64,000 bases of DNA from an uncultured Parabacteroides sp. (GCA_949298575.1 CASFXH010000003.1:23416-87415), one strand, 5' to 3'; shown: positions 25,446 to 35,475, numbered from the stretch's first letter. Notes: generated by a model from the sequence alone, not told the origin. Program-made: numbers and translations.

Positions 25446-27227
25446 ATGAAGAAGGTAATACGACAAATCATGGCGTTGGCGGCCCTCTGCGGGGCGATGG
25501 CGGGTTGTTCTTCCGACGAGGTTTTCGATCAAGCGGGCGAAGGCGTCGGCTATTTGCGCCTGGATTTAGGGAAGGTAGATGTGGAACTCTCCTCCACCAC
25601 GAAGGCGACGAGCAAGCTGCCCGATGAATTTATCCCGGAAACGACGAATGATTTCATGATTGATATCCGGTCTGGCAACACATCTGTAGATGGCTTTCCC
25701 AAGAAATACAGCGAGATTTCCGCGGGGATAGAACTGGAAGCCGGCACTTATACGGTAAGCGCCTCTTACGGCGAGAACGAGCCGCTGCAAGAGGTGCCTT
25801 ATTTCGCCGGAAGCACTTCCGTCCGGGTTCTTCCAGGTCAAACCGTATCGGAAGATATAGAGGTCGCTTTGGCGAACGCGATGTTGGTTCCCGCCGTGAG
25901 TGAGAATTTGACAAAGCATTATGAGGATTGGACGCTGACCGTAGAGGCGGGAGGCACGTCGTTGACCTTGGCGGAGAAAGATAATTCAGATGGCTATCTG
26001 TTTGCGAAAGCCGGGCAGTCGGTCAACGCCGTGTTCGAGGGCACGAACCTCTTAGGCAACGAGACCTCGAATGAGTGGACCGTCATCGCCTCCGCTGCCG
26101 CCCGCACGAAGTACGTGATACAGTGCGATCCGGATTTGTCGGTATTCGAAAAGATTCAATTGACGGCGACCGCCACGCATACCTACGCGGAAGGCTCGTT
26201 GACCGGGACGGATGTCGCGCTAAGCGTCAACGCCAATGGTGCGCCCTTGGATTTGATTAGTGGCTGGAGCATTGTGCTTCAATACAATGGGAATATCATC
26301 CGGACTTGCACGATCCGGCCGGAAAGCGGTACGCCGATGATTGTGGCGGAAGGCTGGCCTTACGTGCCGCAAGGAAGTACGCTGTCCGCTACCATCTTTT
26401 TACAGACCGGGGAAGCATTTATCCTTTCGGATGCCAACTTAGAAACGATTCCCCAGCCGGAGTTTACGGCGGCGGTATCGGGAAGCACCAGCTATTCGGT
26501 TTATGTAGACCTTGCGCAAGGAGCCGCGGTAGCCAACACGAAAGATGGTTCCAGCATCTTCGATATAACCGCCACAACAAATATCGCTCCGGAGATTTTG
26601 AGCAATCCGAACTATTCCAGTCTTTTGAAAGTCAAGTATACCACCGACAGCGGGCAAGATTCGGGTGAATTGTCATACGGAACGATCTCGCAATTTAACT
26701 CGCTTGCGTGGCAGAAGCACGTCTTGTCCGCCACCGTCTCTTTCGATGGCGTAGAGCAAACTTCCTTGCCCGTGGATTGCCATGTAACAGGGTTGCCGTA
26801 TAGAGCGGAGCCGCCGAGAAATACAGGAAATAATCCATGGAGAATTATTCAAAATGGAGCAGTTAATTATATAGAGTTTAATGATACTTATGTCTTACTT
26901 AAAAGTGATGGATCAGATCCTATAATAGGCTCATCTCCTTTTTATATACCGGAGAATATCAATTTTAAGCTGCAAAGTAAATATAAGAAGAATAATCATG
27001 ATTTTTTTGGCAATGTGGATAATTATGAATACGAAGTTAATTTACTTTCCGGTAATACAATAGGAGATCGTATTTGTTTCAATAATGCAAAAGAACCACA
27101 AGAATATCTTGTGGAAGGTCATCATATTTTTACTTCAACAAGTAATGCTGTCTCATGTCGTTTTCAATCAAAGGGTGCTTGGGGAGTAAATGCTAACTTA
27201 ATATATGTATACATTGATTATGAATAA
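25446..27227 (+). CDS. DUF4493 family lipoprotein, large variant with AT-rich 3' end
   Basis: 593 aa. SPII signal (AMAGC). The DUF4493 core occupies ~35-240 (LRLDLGKVDVEL, ELEAGTYTVSASYGEN, EDIEVALANAM). Additional beta domains fill ~240-450. The last ~140 residues (from about 26815) are encoded by DNA much richer in A+T, with codon usage unlike the rest, and end in VYIDYE. That suggests a fused or exchanged tip domain. The gene starts 18 bp after the PCMD gene and overlaps the next lipoprotein by 8 bp: one operon. Confidence 0.78.
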   Translation: MKKVIRQIMALAALCGAMAGCSSDEVFDQAGEGVGYLRLDLGKVDVELSSTTKATSKLPDEFIPETTNDFMIDIRSGNTSVDGFPKKYSEISAGIELEAGTYTVSASYGENEPLQEVPYFAGSTSVRVLPGQTVSEDIEVALANAMLVPAVSENLTKHYEDWTLTVEAGGTSLTLAEKDNSDGYLFAKAGQSVNAVFEGTNLLGNETSNEWTVIASAAARTKYVIQCDPDLSVFEKIQLTATATHTYAEGSLTGTDVALSVNANGAPLDLISGWSIVLQYNGNIIRTCTIRPESGTPMIVAEGWPYVPQGSTLSATIFLQTGEAFILSDANLETIPQPEFTAAVSGSTSYSVYVDLAQGAAVANTKDGSSIFDITATTNIAPEILSNPNYSSLLKVKYTTDSGQDSGELSYGTISQFNSLAWQKHVLSATVSFDGVEQTSLPVDCHVTGLPYRAEPPRNTGNNPWRIIQNGAVNYIEFNDTYVLLKSDGSDPIIGSSPFYIPENINFKLQSKYKKNNHDFFGNVDNYEYEVNLLSGNTIGDRICFNNAKEPQEYLVEGHHIFTSTSNAVSCRFQSKGAWGVNANLIYVYIDYE

Positions 27228-28005
27228 ACATATCCTATACCTACTCCCCTTGATGGGGCTATTATCCTTCGCCGCTTGCACGAGCGAGGAAGAGCCGGCG
27301 CTTTCCGACGGGATGGGCGAGATACGCTTCTCCGTAGTTGATACGACCGCGGTGGAGATCAGCACCAAGGCGTCGTTCGACAATCTCGATGTAGATGAAT
27401 TTAAGGTAAGTTTAAGCCAGGGTAGCGCGCCCATCTTCACCGACCGTCTTTATGGCGACATCGTGGGGACGACTATCACGTGCAAGGCCGGCGAGTATTT
27501 GCTGACGGCTGAAAGCTGTACGGAAGACGAGGCGGAAAGCGTCAATATGGGCTGGGGTCAAGCCCGTGTGAGTGGCATAGAATCTTTCATGGTCGCCCCC
27601 AAGGAGTCAAAAACGGTGGAATTGGAATGCGGCTTGGCGAACACCTCTGTAGAGGTCGATTTCAGCAACTTTATAGAAAGCACGTTCGAGTATTATTCCT
27701 GCGAAATCCATGCGACAGATGACCCTGAGCGAACATTCACGTTCGATGATTATAACTATCGTTTCAAAACGGCCTATTTTAATGTTGATGAATCCGGAAG
27801 GGAAATTTCGTATACGATAAAATTGCCCGCCCCCTATGAAGGATCCGCTATAACTGGCACGTTAACATTGTCACCATCCAAGAGCTATAAACTATTGGTA
27901 AAGATAGACGGCGAGGCGGACAATATGGACGTATCGCTAGACATTCGGGTAAATGATGAACTAGTCGATGAAAACGTATCACATGGCGTGAATCCTTACG
28001 AATAG
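27220..28005 (+). CDS. DUF4493 family lipoprotein (last of the locus)
   Basis: 261 aa from the ATG at 27220 (ATGAATAA overlaps the upstream stop). Lipobox FAAC at ~17-20. Plan as in the first gene: GEIRFSVVDTTAVEIS, FKVSLSQGSAPIF, CKAGEYLLTAESC, then CGLANTSVEVDF and a last lobe ending VSLDIRVNDELVDENV. Translationally coupled to the large variant; followed by a hairpin terminator, so it closes the operon. Confidence 0.82.
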   Translation: MNKHILYLLPLMGLLSFAACTSEEEPALSDGMGEIRFSVVDTTAVEISTKASFDNLDVDEFKVSLSQGSAPIFTDRLYGDIVGTTITCKAGEYLLTAESCTEDEAESVNMGWGQARVSGIESFMVAPKESKTVELECGLANTSVEVDFSNFIESTFEYYSCEIHATDDPERTFTFDDYNYRFKTAYFNVDESGREISYTIKLPAPYEGSAITGTLTLSPSKSYKLLVKIDGEADNMDVSLDIRVNDELVDENVSHGVNPYE

Positions 28006-28013
28006 TGATAGAA

Positions 28014-28039
28014 AAGGGCGGCCCGTTGAGGTCGCCCTT
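28014..28039. terminator. hairpin terminator at the end of the lipoprotein locus
   Basis: AAGGGCG (28014-28020) pairs with CGCCCTT (28033-28039). It lies between convergent transcription units and could serve both strands. Confidence 0.65.
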
Positions 28040-28071
28040 CCTATATCCTCTCAACTGTCAAAAGGAAACGG

Positions 28072-28194
28072 TTATTTCAAATTACGGTTTAACCAATCCC
28101 GTCCCTTCTTGGTATGAATAAACACGCAACTCACCACGCATACGAACGTGAATGATACCCAAAAGATTAAATCAGGCGTAATTTCCATACTCAT
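28072..28194 (-). CDS. 40-aa single-pass membrane peptide (small-protein cluster, member 4)
   Basis: 40 aa: a short N-terminus with ITPD, one transmembrane helix (LIFWVSFTFVCVVSCVFI), then the basic tail TKKGRDWLNRNLK. The tail is identical in 12 of 13 residues to that of the preceding gene. The start ATG overlaps the upstream TGA (ATGA). No known family recognised; clearly a paralogue of members 2 and 3. Confidence 0.6.
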   Translation of the reverse strand: MSMEITPDLIFWVSFTFVCVVSCVFIHTKKGRDWLNRNLK

Positions 28195-28319
28195 TTCAAA
28201 TTACGGTTTAACCAATCCCGTCTCTTCTTGGTGCTGATGATGATGCAACCAATTATCCCTATAAGGGCAAACGTCCCAAATGTCGCTATTCCAGGTGTGA
28301 TCATATTCCAATATTCCAT
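28191..28319 (-). CDS. 42-aa single-pass membrane peptide (member 3)
   Basis: 42 aa: MEYWNMITPG, a transmembrane helix (FGTFALIGIIGCIIIS), tail TKKRRDWLNRNLK. Its ATG directly abuts the stop of member 2, and its stop overlaps the start of member 4. Two consecutive paralogues with near-identical tails point to a recent tandem duplication. Confidence 0.62.
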   Translation of the reverse strand: MEYWNMITPGIATFGTFALIGIIGCIIISTKKRRDWLNRNLK

Positions 28320-28460
28320 TTATGAATCCTCCCACTTCTTCTCAAGCGACTTGAAAAATTGCTTGATCCATCGCCGTCCTTTCTTGGTGTTAACCATGAT
28401 AAAACCAATGGTCCCAAAAAGCGCGATTGTTCCAAATGCTGCTAATCCAGGTGTAATCAT
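28320..28460 (-). CDS. 46-aa single-pass membrane peptide (member 2)
   Basis: 46 aa: MITPGLAAFGTIALFGTIGFIMV forms one membrane helix, followed by NTKKGRRWIKQFF and a charged end. The shared ITPG start and TKKGR tail identify it as a diverged paralogue of members 3 and 4. Starts 3 nt after the stop of the 62-aa gene, so the four genes form one transcript. Confidence 0.62.
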   Translation of the reverse strand: MITPGLAAFGTIALFGTIGFIMVNTKKGRRWIKQFFKSLEKKWEDS

Positions 28461-28463
28461 AAC

Positions 28464-28652
28464 TTAATCCTCCTCTTTTTCCTTATTGTTTATTAAAGAT
28501 AATCCCGTAAATATTAATACAAAAGTAGCTAAAACTCCAAAGAAGTAGATTCCCCATCTATTTGTTACGTCATCCATAATAGCGGCCAAAAGGACACCCC
28601 CAATGACAAGCTTAGCCACATCCAATAAAAACTTCCCTAATTCTTTTCTCAT
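28464..28652 (-). CDS. 62-aa two-helix membrane protein, DUF6722-like (member 1)
   Basis: 62 aa from the ATG at 28652: an amphipathic start MRKELGKFLLDVAKLVIGG running into a first helix, then RWGIYFFGVLATFVLIFTGL as a second, and an acidic end NNKEKEED. The opening matches my recollection of DUF6722 proteins of Bacteroidales; I could not verify this. It heads the four-gene small-protein operon. A longer in-frame start at 28715 adds residues without membrane or family character. Confidence 0.62.
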   Translation of the reverse strand: MRKELGKFLLDVAKLVIGGVLLAAIMDDVTNRWGIYFFGVLATFVLIFTGLSLINNKEKEED

Positions 28653-28725
28653 AACTAATGTCCTGCTTAAATTGATACTGAGCACAAAGGAAGCCAATTT
28701 TCCGCAAGAAAGCAACGGGGGGGCA

Positions 28726-28758
28726 TAAAAAAACCGGAAGGGAGAAACTCCCCTCCGG
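28726..28758 (-). terminator. intrinsic terminator of the TPR lipoprotein gene
   Basis: Read on the minus strand, CCGGAGGGGAG-TTT-CTCCCTTCCGG is followed by a T7 run (28733-28727). A textbook Rho-independent terminator 27 bp after the stop codon at 28785. Confidence 0.85.
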
Positions 28759-28784
28759 CAAAAATAGACTTTTTATGGATGAAA

Positions 28785-30473
28785 TTATTTTACCAAAGCG
28801 GCAAAATCAGCGTTAGTCGCGTACTTCGCGAATTCCAAGTCGATGGCAGCTTCTTTCTTCATGTTACCATCTTTCGCGATCGCGTCCTTCAGGTTGTTGA
28901 TCACGCCATTCGCGTCGTTCGTGCGAGCGGCTACGACAGCCTTCAGGTAAGAGGTTACCGCGTCGGGGTTAGCGACGCCGTTCAAGGTTTGCGAAGCCTT
29001 GCTGTAGTCTTTCACCATGATTTGCGCCAAAGCGGCGTTGTTCGACTTCACGGAACCGAAAGAGTTAACAGCCTTCGCGTATTCGCCTTGCTCCAAGTAG
29101 AGGACACCCAGCGCTTCGCTCAACTCAGCCACGCCCGAAGCGCTACCGAAGAGTTGTTGCGCCTTCGCTTGGTCACCCTTCGTCAAGGCGATCAAACCGA
29201 GGTTCATGTTGGATTCCGGATTATTCTTGACCGAGTTGGCCTTGTTGAACATTTGCTCAGCCTTCGCGAGGTCGCCCGCACGGAACGCCATCATACCGAC
29301 GTTGTTCCAAGTCCGGTAGTCGTTCGGGTAAAGCTCGGAAGCCTTCGTGTAGATCGCTGCTTTCTCAGCCTCGTTGTTCGTCAGGGTAGCGGCGTAGAGG
29401 ATCTCCTCGACATTCAACTCAGACGGGTTGCTCTTCGCCAGCGAGCTGATCTCCTCGTCAGACTTGCCGATGATCTCGACATTGGCCGTCAAGCGAGAAC
29501 GACGCAATTGCGGCAAAATCTCCTCAGCCAATACGCTGAATACGGAAGAGAGATTCTTGATCTCTTGCTCGCGTTGCTCAGAGTCGCTATACATCGAGAG
29601 GACGCGGAGCACGAGGTCCTTGTCTTGGATGTTCGATTTGGAAACCAACTCTTGGAAGCCTTCCCAGTCTTGAGCCGTGTAGCGTGCGTCAACCGGCACG
29701 TCGACTTCCATCTTCTTCAACTCGCGCTCCAGATATTTCGAAGTGTTGCCCTCACGTCTCTCAGCCAAGCCGGTGTTCAACTCGACACCACCATCCGGCG
29801 AAGCGTAAGCGGAGATCTCGATGGCCACGTTCTGGTTCGGAGCCTCGTCGGCGTTCTTCACCAAGTCTTTCCAGTTGGTGATCTCCTCTTTCTTCAACTC
29901 GTTGGCGCGCAATTGAGCTTGTTGGATCAAGAACATGATGTTCGCGTCGTGCGCTTCCTTGATGATGCGTTGGAACTTGTCCGCCGCGATCGCCGCGTTA
30001 GCCGTACCGGCGTCCGCCAAAGCGGAAGTCGCGATCACGCCGTCACCGATCTTCACGTCCGGCAACTTGACCTCTTTATTCTTGATTTTCGCGTCGAAAG
30101 TCAAATACAACTCAGATTTCTTCATCTCCGGCTTGTAGGTGAAGTTCGACTTCATCGTGACGTTCGCGCCAGCCTTGTAGGGGATCACTTGGTTGTTGCC
30201 CTCAACCTTCTCGCCTTGATAAGTGTAGGCTGTACCCCAAGCCTCGCCACCTTCATAACGCAATACCGGCGTGATGGTGACGGTCGCTTTCTTGTTGAAC
30301 CACTTCTCAGGGAAAGTCGCGTTGATGGTCACGGGCACCTTTCCGCCAATCGCTTCCAAAGGCTGCGGCTCAGCCTTGATGTACTGCTCTGCTAACGGAT
30401 TCAGCTTAGAGCAAGCCGAAAACGTTAAAATCGCTGCCAATACGAAGAATGGCAATAAAAACTTTTTGTTCAT
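28785..30473 (-). CDS. TPR-repeat lipoprotein, conserved in Bacteroidales
   Basis: 562 aa. SPII signal with lipobox TFSAC (~21). Residues ~35-160 are a beta-rich region. Residues ~215-265 are an OmpA-like peptidoglycan-associated segment (IEISAYASPDGGVELNTGLAERR with following helix). Residues ~385-540 are TPR units (YRTWNNVGMMAFRAGDLAKAEQMFNKA, SEALGVLYLEQGEYAKAVNSF). Such proteins are abundant outer-membrane lipoproteins in this order, thought to link membrane and cell wall. Codon usage is strongly biased, consistent with high expression. Own promoter-like element upstream and strong terminator downstream. Confidence 0.82.
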   Translation of the reverse strand: MNKKFLLPFFVLAAILTFSACSKLNPLAEQYIKAEPQPLEAIGGKVPVTINATFPEKWFNKKATVTITPVLRYEGGEAWGTAYTYQGEKVEGNNQVIPYKAGANVTMKSNFTYKPEMKKSELYLTFDAKIKNKEVKLPDVKIGDGVIATSALADAGTANAAIAADKFQRIIKEAHDANIMFLIQQAQLRANELKKEEITNWKDLVKNADEAPNQNVAIEISAYASPDGGVELNTGLAERREGNTSKYLERELKKMEVDVPVDARYTAQDWEGFQELVSKSNIQDKDLVLRVLSMYSDSEQREQEIKNLSSVFSVLAEEILPQLRRSRLTANVEIIGKSDEEISSLAKSNPSELNVEEILYAATLTNNEAEKAAIYTKASELYPNDYRTWNNVGMMAFRAGDLAKAEQMFNKANSVKNNPESNMNLGLIALTKGDQAKAQQLFGSASGVAELSEALGVLYLEQGEYAKAVNSFGSVKSNNAALAQIMVKDYSKASQTLNGVANPDAVTSYLKAVVAARTNDANGVINNLKDAIAKDGNMKKEAAIDLEFAKYATNADFAALVK

Positions 30474-30532
30474 AACCTGATGTAAGTTTAAAGTGTAACT
30501 ATTTTAAATATCTATTTCCAACCTTTTGGCCG

Positions 30533-30540
30533 CAAAACTA
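30533..30540 (-). promoter_or_regulatory. putative -7 element of the TPR lipoprotein gene
   Basis: TAGTTTTG on the minus strand matches TAnnTTTG, 60 bp upstream of the start codon. Confidence 0.45.
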
Positions 30541-30587
30541 CTTATTTTTTCCTTATCGTATCTTATTGTTCGATAAAAATCTTTTTC

Positions 30588-32132
30588 TCATAACTTAACT
30601 TTCTTCTGACGGCCCGGGCTCTCGTTATGGAAACGATCGACGGCCGTGACGACATATCGGTATTTAACCTTCCCGTGCTCATAAGGGAGCCAATAATAAG
30701 GATCGCGCGTGATGGCCACGATTTTCGAGGGGTCTTCCAGATTGACTTTCTCATCCATCCCGAAGCGATAGACCACGAAATAGGCGGCCAGCTCGGGGTT
30801 CGTCTTGCTTCGCTTCGCCTGCCAGTGGAGGAGGAAGCCTTCGGGCGTCCATTCCGTGCGCAACTTACGGACCTTGTCGGGGTGGCGATCGTGCAAATGG
30901 GTGTAGGCTGGAATCAGGGCCGGATAGCGATGGTAATTTTGGCGCAGGCTGTCGGCCACGCCTTGATTGTTCCAAAGGATCTCGTTCGCGGGCCAGAAGC
31001 AATTGCCCTGGACGTGGGGGAGGGTCCGCTCGTAGCGCATTTTTTCCGTCAGCTGGTTCGCCTTCATGGTGCGTGCCACGTCTTGGCCGATATAGAGATG
31101 GCCGCCCAAGGCGTTCTTGTCCCACCATTCGGCCAGCGTCGCGTAATCGGCCGCGGGATGCCCGATCTCCCAATAGATTTGGGGAATGTCATAATCGATC
31201 CAACCCTGTTCGACCCAATGGAGCACGTCGGCGTAAAGATCGTCGTAGTTCTGCAAGCCATTGGTGGCGCTCCCGGAGCCATCGGGCGTGCTTTTCTTGT
31301 TGCGATAGATTCCAAACGGGCTGATGCCGAAACGGACCCAAGGTTTCGCTAAAAGGATCGTTCGCTTCAGCTCCCGAATCAACGTGTTGACGTTCTCCCG
31401 TCGCCAGTCCGCCCGTTGGTTCTCTTTATAGCCCATCGCCAAGCCATATTTTTGGAAACTCTTGTCGTCGGGAAAAGGCAGGCCCGCCACGGGATAGGGA
31501 TAGAAATAGTCGTCCATGTGGATCGCGTCCACGTCGTAACGGCTCACGATGTCGCGGACCACCCGGCAGATGAATTGCCGGCAATCGGGAATCCCCGGAT
31601 CGAAAAGGATTTGCTTGTTATACTTCACGAACCATTCCGGATGACGATGGTAAACGTGGCTTGGCGCGAAAGTCGTCTCGCCCGCCGTGCTGGCCCGGTA
31701 AGGATTCAGCCAAGCGTGCAGTTCCATGCCCCGACGGTGGCATTCCTCGATTAGAAAAGCAAGCAGGTCAAAGTTTCCTTCCGGCGCCCGTCCTTGTTCG
31801 CCCGTGTAGAAACGGCTCCACGGCTCGATGTCGGAGGGATAGAACGTGTCGGCCTCGGGGCGTACTTGGAAAATGATGGCATTGATGCCGCTTGTTCGCA
31901 GGTAATCCAGCTTTCGCGTGAAATCCTCTTTCAGCTGGGACACGGTCATCTTCGCGTATTCCCCTTGGAAAGCCGTTTGGATCCAGGCCCCGCGGAACTC
32001 GCGCTTTGGCGTCCGCTTCCATGCCGTTCCTTCTGAAAAGACAGGCTCACGGCCCGTAGAACAGGACAACAAGCCCCATCCCATGACAACCGCGCACAAG
32101 AAGGCGACACATCTCTTTATCGTTTTACGCAT
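30588..32132 (-). CDS. GH10-like (GHL10/DUF187) glycosyl hydrolase lipoprotein
   Basis: 514 aa. Lipoprotein signal (lipobox GLLSC ~25). Residues ~45-360 form the GHL10 TIM barrel ([89 protein letters not shown]). Acidic residues in HMDDYF and QIYWEIG sit where the catalytic pair is expected. A C-terminal FN3-like region follows (~410-510; [20 protein letters not shown]). Family members are predicted to hydrolyse glycans, possibly peptidoglycan, in the periplasm or outer membrane. Confidence 0.9.
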   Translation of the reverse strand: MRKTIKRCVAFLCAVVMGWGLLSCSTGREPVFSEGTAWKRTPKREFRGAWIQTAFQGEYAKMTVSQLKEDFTRKLDYLRTSGINAIIFQVRPEADTFYPSDIEPWSRFYTGEQGRAPEGNFDLLAFLIEECHRRGMELHAWLNPYRASTAGETTFAPSHVYHRHPEWFVKYNKQILFDPGIPDCRQFICRVVRDIVSRYDVDAIHMDDYFYPYPVAGLPFPDDKSFQKYGLAMGYKENQRADWRRENVNTLIRELKRTILLAKPWVRFGISPFGIYRNKKSTPDGSGSATNGLQNYDDLYADVLHWVEQGWIDYDIPQIYWEIGHPAADYATLAEWWDKNALGGHLYIGQDVARTMKANQLTEKMRYERTLPHVQGNCFWPANEILWNNQGVADSLRQNYHRYPALIPAYTHLHDRHPDKVRKLRTEWTPEGFLLHWQAKRSKTNPELAAYFVVYRFGMDEKVNLEDPSKIVAITRDPYYWLPYEHGKVKYRYVVTAVDRFHNESPGRQKKVKL

Positions 32133-32156
32133 ACTTTCATTCGGAATTTAATTTTA

Positions 32157-32169
32157 CCGCGAAAGTATA
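32157..32169 (-). promoter_or_regulatory. putative promoter element of the GHL10 gene
   Basis: TATACTTTCGCGG on the minus strand, 25 bp before the start codon. The same 13-mer is found before the phosphate transporter (9036-9048, plus strand). Confidence 0.45.
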
Positions 32170-32219
32170 AATAAAAGAAGAAAAGCCCCGGAAAACGTCG
32201 GCCTAACGGAATATTTCGG

Positions 32220-32227
32220 TACTTTTG
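32220..32227 (+). promoter_or_regulatory. putative -7 element of uvrA
   Basis: TACTTTTG matches TAnnTTTG, 25 bp before the ATG. Confidence 0.45.
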
Positions 32228-32252
32228 CCTCAATTCTATTAAGAAAAAGAAC

Positions 32253-35063
32253 ATGCCAGACAACAATTGTATCGTTATAAAGGGCGCGCGCGCCAATAAT
32301 CTCAAGAACATCGATGTCAAGATACCACGCGACAAATTTGTCGTTATCACCGGTCTTTCGGGGAGTGGGAAGTCCTCACTCGCTTTCGACACGCTCTATG
32401 CCGAGGGCCAGCGTCGCTATGTGGAGAGCCTGTCCGCCTATGCCCGGCAATTCATGGGGCGTATGAGCAAACCCGAATGCGACTATATCAAGGGTATTCC
32501 GCCAGCCATCGCGATCGAACAGCGTGTCAATACCCGCAACCCTCGCTCGACCGTTGGGACGTCAACCGAGATCTATGAGTACCTGCGTCTCCTCTTCGCG
32601 CGGGTCGGTCGGACCTATTCACCCATTTCGGGCACCCTCGTCAAGAAGCACCAAGTGAGCGACGTGATGGAGGATATTATGAAACATCCCGTGGGGACTC
32701 GTTTCGCGCTTTTCGCCCCTATCGCCATTCCTGAGGGGAGAAGCCCGAAGGAACAGTTGGCGATTCTGCAAAAAGAAGGTTACGCCCGTGTGTTGGTTGA
32801 TGGTCAGCTTTATCGTGTCGCGGAGGTGTTGGGCAATGAGGCTCTTTGTGGCGCTCCTTTTGAGTTGCTGATTGACCGGTTGAGCGTCTCCGACGATGCG
32901 GGTTGGCGTAACCGGGTGGGCGACTCTATTGAGACCGCTTTTTTCGAGGGTAAGGGGGGATGTCTTGTCCGCTTCTATGCCGATGGGAGTACGGAACCGA
33001 CGGAAACCCACGAGTTTTCGAACCGCTTTGAGGCGGACGGGATGCGATTCGAGGAGCCTAGCGACTTGATGTTCAGTTTTAATAACCCTCTCGGCGCATG
33101 TCCACGTTGCGAGGGATTCGGGCGGGTCGTAGGGATCGATGAGAATTTGGTCGTGCCGGATCAGAGCTTGTCAGTCTACGGTGGTGCCGTGTTATGCTGG
33201 AAAGGGGAGGTGATGGGCGAGTGGCTCCAGAACTTTCTCGTTGATAGCGAACGTTATCAATTCCCTATCCATAAGCCTTATTTTCAGCTCACGCGAGCGG
33301 AGAAAGACCTCCTTTGGCATGGCGCTAAGGGCGTGAAAGGAATCGATGCTTTTTTCAAATATGTGGAGGGAAATGTTTATAAGATTCAATATCGTGTCAT
33401 GCTCGCCCGGTATCGCGGAAAGACGGAATGCCCTGTTTGCCACGGCGCGAGATTGCGGCCAGAGGCGCTCTATGTCCGGGTGGGAGGGAAAAACATCAGC
33501 GAGATCGTACGGATGCCTATTACGGAAGCCGGTCGTTTCTTCTCTGAGTTGACTTTGAACGAGCACGACCAGATGGTAGGCAAACGGTTACTGACGGAAA
33601 TCCGTTCCCGCCTCCAGTTCTTGAATGATGTGGGCCTGGGATATCTGACGCTCGACCGCCTTTCTAATTCGCTCTCGGGAGGGGAGAGCCAGCGTATCAA
33701 CTTGGCTACCTCGCTGGGCAGCAGCCTCGTGGGTTCCCTCTATATCCTCGATGAGCCGAGCATCGGGCTTCACTCACGCGACACGGACTTGTTGATCAAT
33801 GTTCTCAAGCGATTGCGTGATCTTGGTAACACGGTCGTTGTCGTAGAACATGACGAGGAGATTATCCGTGCGGCCGACTACATCATCGACATCGGTCCTC
33901 TTGCGGGACGTCTTGGGGGGCGGATCGTTTTCGAAGGCGATGCCCATGATTTACCTCAAAAGAGTGAAGAGAGCTACACCGTTCGTTATCTTACCGGCGA
34001 GGATCGCATTCCCCTTCCTCCCTTCCATCGTCCATGGAACAACTACATTATGGTGCATGGTGCCCGCAAAAACAACTTGAAGCAGATCGACGTGCGTTTT
34101 CCTCTTCAAGTGATGACCGTCGTGACGGGTGTTAGTGGATCGGGTAAAAGTACGCTTGTCCGCGATGTTTTCTATGAGAGTTTGCGGCACTACTTTGAGC
34201 GTTCCTCTTACCCTAACGTAGATTGCGCACGCGTCGACGGAGATCTCCGGTTGATCGAGGCAGTGGAGTATGTCGATCAGAACGTTATCGGGAAAAGCTC
34301 GCGTTCGAATCCTGTTACTTACATCGGCGCTTACGATGACATTCGTCAGCTCTTCGCCGACCAGCCGTTGGCCAAGCAACTAGGTTACCCCCCCGCTTAC
34401 TTTTCGTTCAACAAGGAGGGTGGACGCTGCGAAGAATGTAAGGGTGAAGGGAAAATTACGGTGGAAATGCAATTCATGGCTGATCTTACGCTCGAATGTG
34501 ATGCTTGTCATGGGAAACGCTTTAAGTCCGAGGTATTGGAGATCGAATATCGAGGTTATAATATCTACGATATCTTGGAAATGACCATCAACCAAGCGAT
34601 TGAGTTTTTTAATGCCGACACGGACACGACGGCCCGTCGGATCGCTAGGCAACTTCTTCCTTTGCAAGCTGTCGGATTGGGTTACTTGAAGATGGGCCAG
34701 ACGTCGTCGACCCTTTCAGGTGGCGAGAATCAGCGCGTCAAGCTCGCCTATTACCTGGCGCAAGAGCGGCAACGGCCTACGCTTTTCATTTTCGACGAGC
34801 CGACAACAGGTCTCCATTTTCATGATATCCGCACGCTTTTGAAGGCTTTCGACGCTCTCATCAGCAACGGCCATACGGTCTTGATTGTCGAGCATAATTT
34901 GGACGTGATCAAGCGGGCCGACTACGTGATCGACCTTGGTCCGGAAGGTGGCGCCGAGGGGGGGCACTTGGTCGTAGCGGGTACGCCCGAGGAAGTCGCC
35001 GCCTGCCCTACGTCGTACACGGGTCGCTTCTTGGCCGAAAAAATCAAGGCCGACAGGACTTGA
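32253..35063 (+). CDS. uvrA: excinuclease ABC subunit A
   Basis: 936 aa, full length. Two ABC ATPase modules: Walker [10 protein letters not shown] (~34) and GVSGSGKST (~628), signature motifs [14 protein letters not shown] and [14 protein letters not shown], Walker [13 protein letters not shown] and [12 protein letters not shown]. Zinc-finger cysteines are visible: CPRCEGFG and CPVCHGARL in the first half, CEECKGEG and CDACHGKRF in the second. UvrA recognises bulky DNA lesions and loads UvrB in nucleotide excision repair. Single gene with its own promoter-like box; uvrB is not adjacent. Confidence 0.98.
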   Translation: MPDNNCIVIKGARANNLKNIDVKIPRDKFVVITGLSGSGKSSLAFDTLYAEGQRRYVESLSAYARQFMGRMSKPECDYIKGIPPAIAIEQRVNTRNPRSTVGTSTEIYEYLRLLFARVGRTYSPISGTLVKKHQVSDVMEDIMKHPVGTRFALFAPIAIPEGRSPKEQLAILQKEGYARVLVDGQLYRVAEVLGNEALCGAPFELLIDRLSVSDDAGWRNRVGDSIETAFFEGKGGCLVRFYADGSTEPTETHEFSNRFEADGMRFEEPSDLMFSFNNPLGACPRCEGFGRVVGIDENLVVPDQSLSVYGGAVLCWKGEVMGEWLQNFLVDSERYQFPIHKPYFQLTRAEKDLLWHGAKGVKGIDAFFKYVEGNVYKIQYRVMLARYRGKTECPVCHGARLRPEALYVRVGGKNISEIVRMPITEAGRFFSELTLNEHDQMVGKRLLTEIRSRLQFLNDVGLGYLTLDRLSNSLSGGESQRINLATSLGSSLVGSLYILDEPSIGLHSRDTDLLINVLKRLRDLGNTVVVVEHDEEIIRAADYIIDIGPLAGRLGGRIVFEGDAHDLPQKSEESYTVRYLTGEDRIPLPPFHRPWNNYIMVHGARKNNLKQIDVRFPLQVMTVVTGVSGSGKSTLVRDVFYESLRHYFERSSYPNVDCARVDGDLRLIEAVEYVDQNVIGKSSRSNPVTYIGAYDDIRQLFADQPLAKQLGYPPAYFSFNKEGGRCEECKGEGKITVEMQFMADLTLECDACHGKRFKSEVLEIEYRGYNIYDILEMTINQAIEFFNADTDTTARRIARQLLPLQAVGLGYLKMGQTSSTLSGGENQRVKLAYYLAQERQRPTLFIFDEPTTGLHFHDIRTLLKAFDALISNGHTVLIVEHNLDVIKRADYVIDLGPEGGAEGGHLVVAGTPEEVAACPTSYTGRFLAEKIKADRT

Positions 35064-35123
35064 ATCGAAAATGTAGCCCACTTGTCATCATTCCGAAAAA
35101 AGAACGGTCTACTTTCGCGCCAG

Positions 35124-35238
35124 AAAGGAAAAACCATTTTCAACTCTTTTTTAGGAAGGCACAGATATATACATTTTCAAATCAAGTCCCTACAAGCAGG
35201 CTTTATGTCTCAGTGATGAAACATAAAGCTTTTTTTTT
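35124..35238 (+). ncRNA. candidate small RNA with promoter-like box and strong terminator
   Basis: Downstream of uvrA, TACTTTCG (35110-35117) could start a ~115-nt RNA. The RNA would end at a perfect 9-bp stem (35201-35209 with 35222-35230) followed by eight T. No reading frame here looks coding. The alternative is simply a long uvrA 3' UTR ending at this terminator. Confidence 0.3.
35201..35238 (+). terminator. intrinsic terminator downstream of uvrA
   Basis: GCTTTATGT / ACATAAAGC stem with a 12-nt loop, followed by T8. Confidence 0.85.
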
Positions 35239-35475
35239 CGAGTCGTCCACAGCAAATCCAAAGACGAACCGCTACTGTAGACTATCGCGTAAATATTATA
35301 ATGTATTAACGTATGTATGCGAAATCCGCACAATTTGATTCGTGTAGGGATGCGGTGCGCAAATTAAAATTCCAAAATGGATGTTGTAACAATTAAAGAG
35401 GATATATTGCGTTCGTAAATAATATGGAAGATATTCAGTAATTTATGGGGAATACGCTTTGGATGCCATTTAAGG

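Noticed and set aside
23766-25532. 588-aa open frame opposite the PCMD lipoprotein gene
   Set aside because: Antisense shadow, Arg-rich and without domain features.
28779-30395. 538-aa open frame opposite the TPR lipoprotein gene
   Set aside because: Antisense shadow produced by the strongly biased codon use of the real gene; it also runs across that gene's own terminator side.
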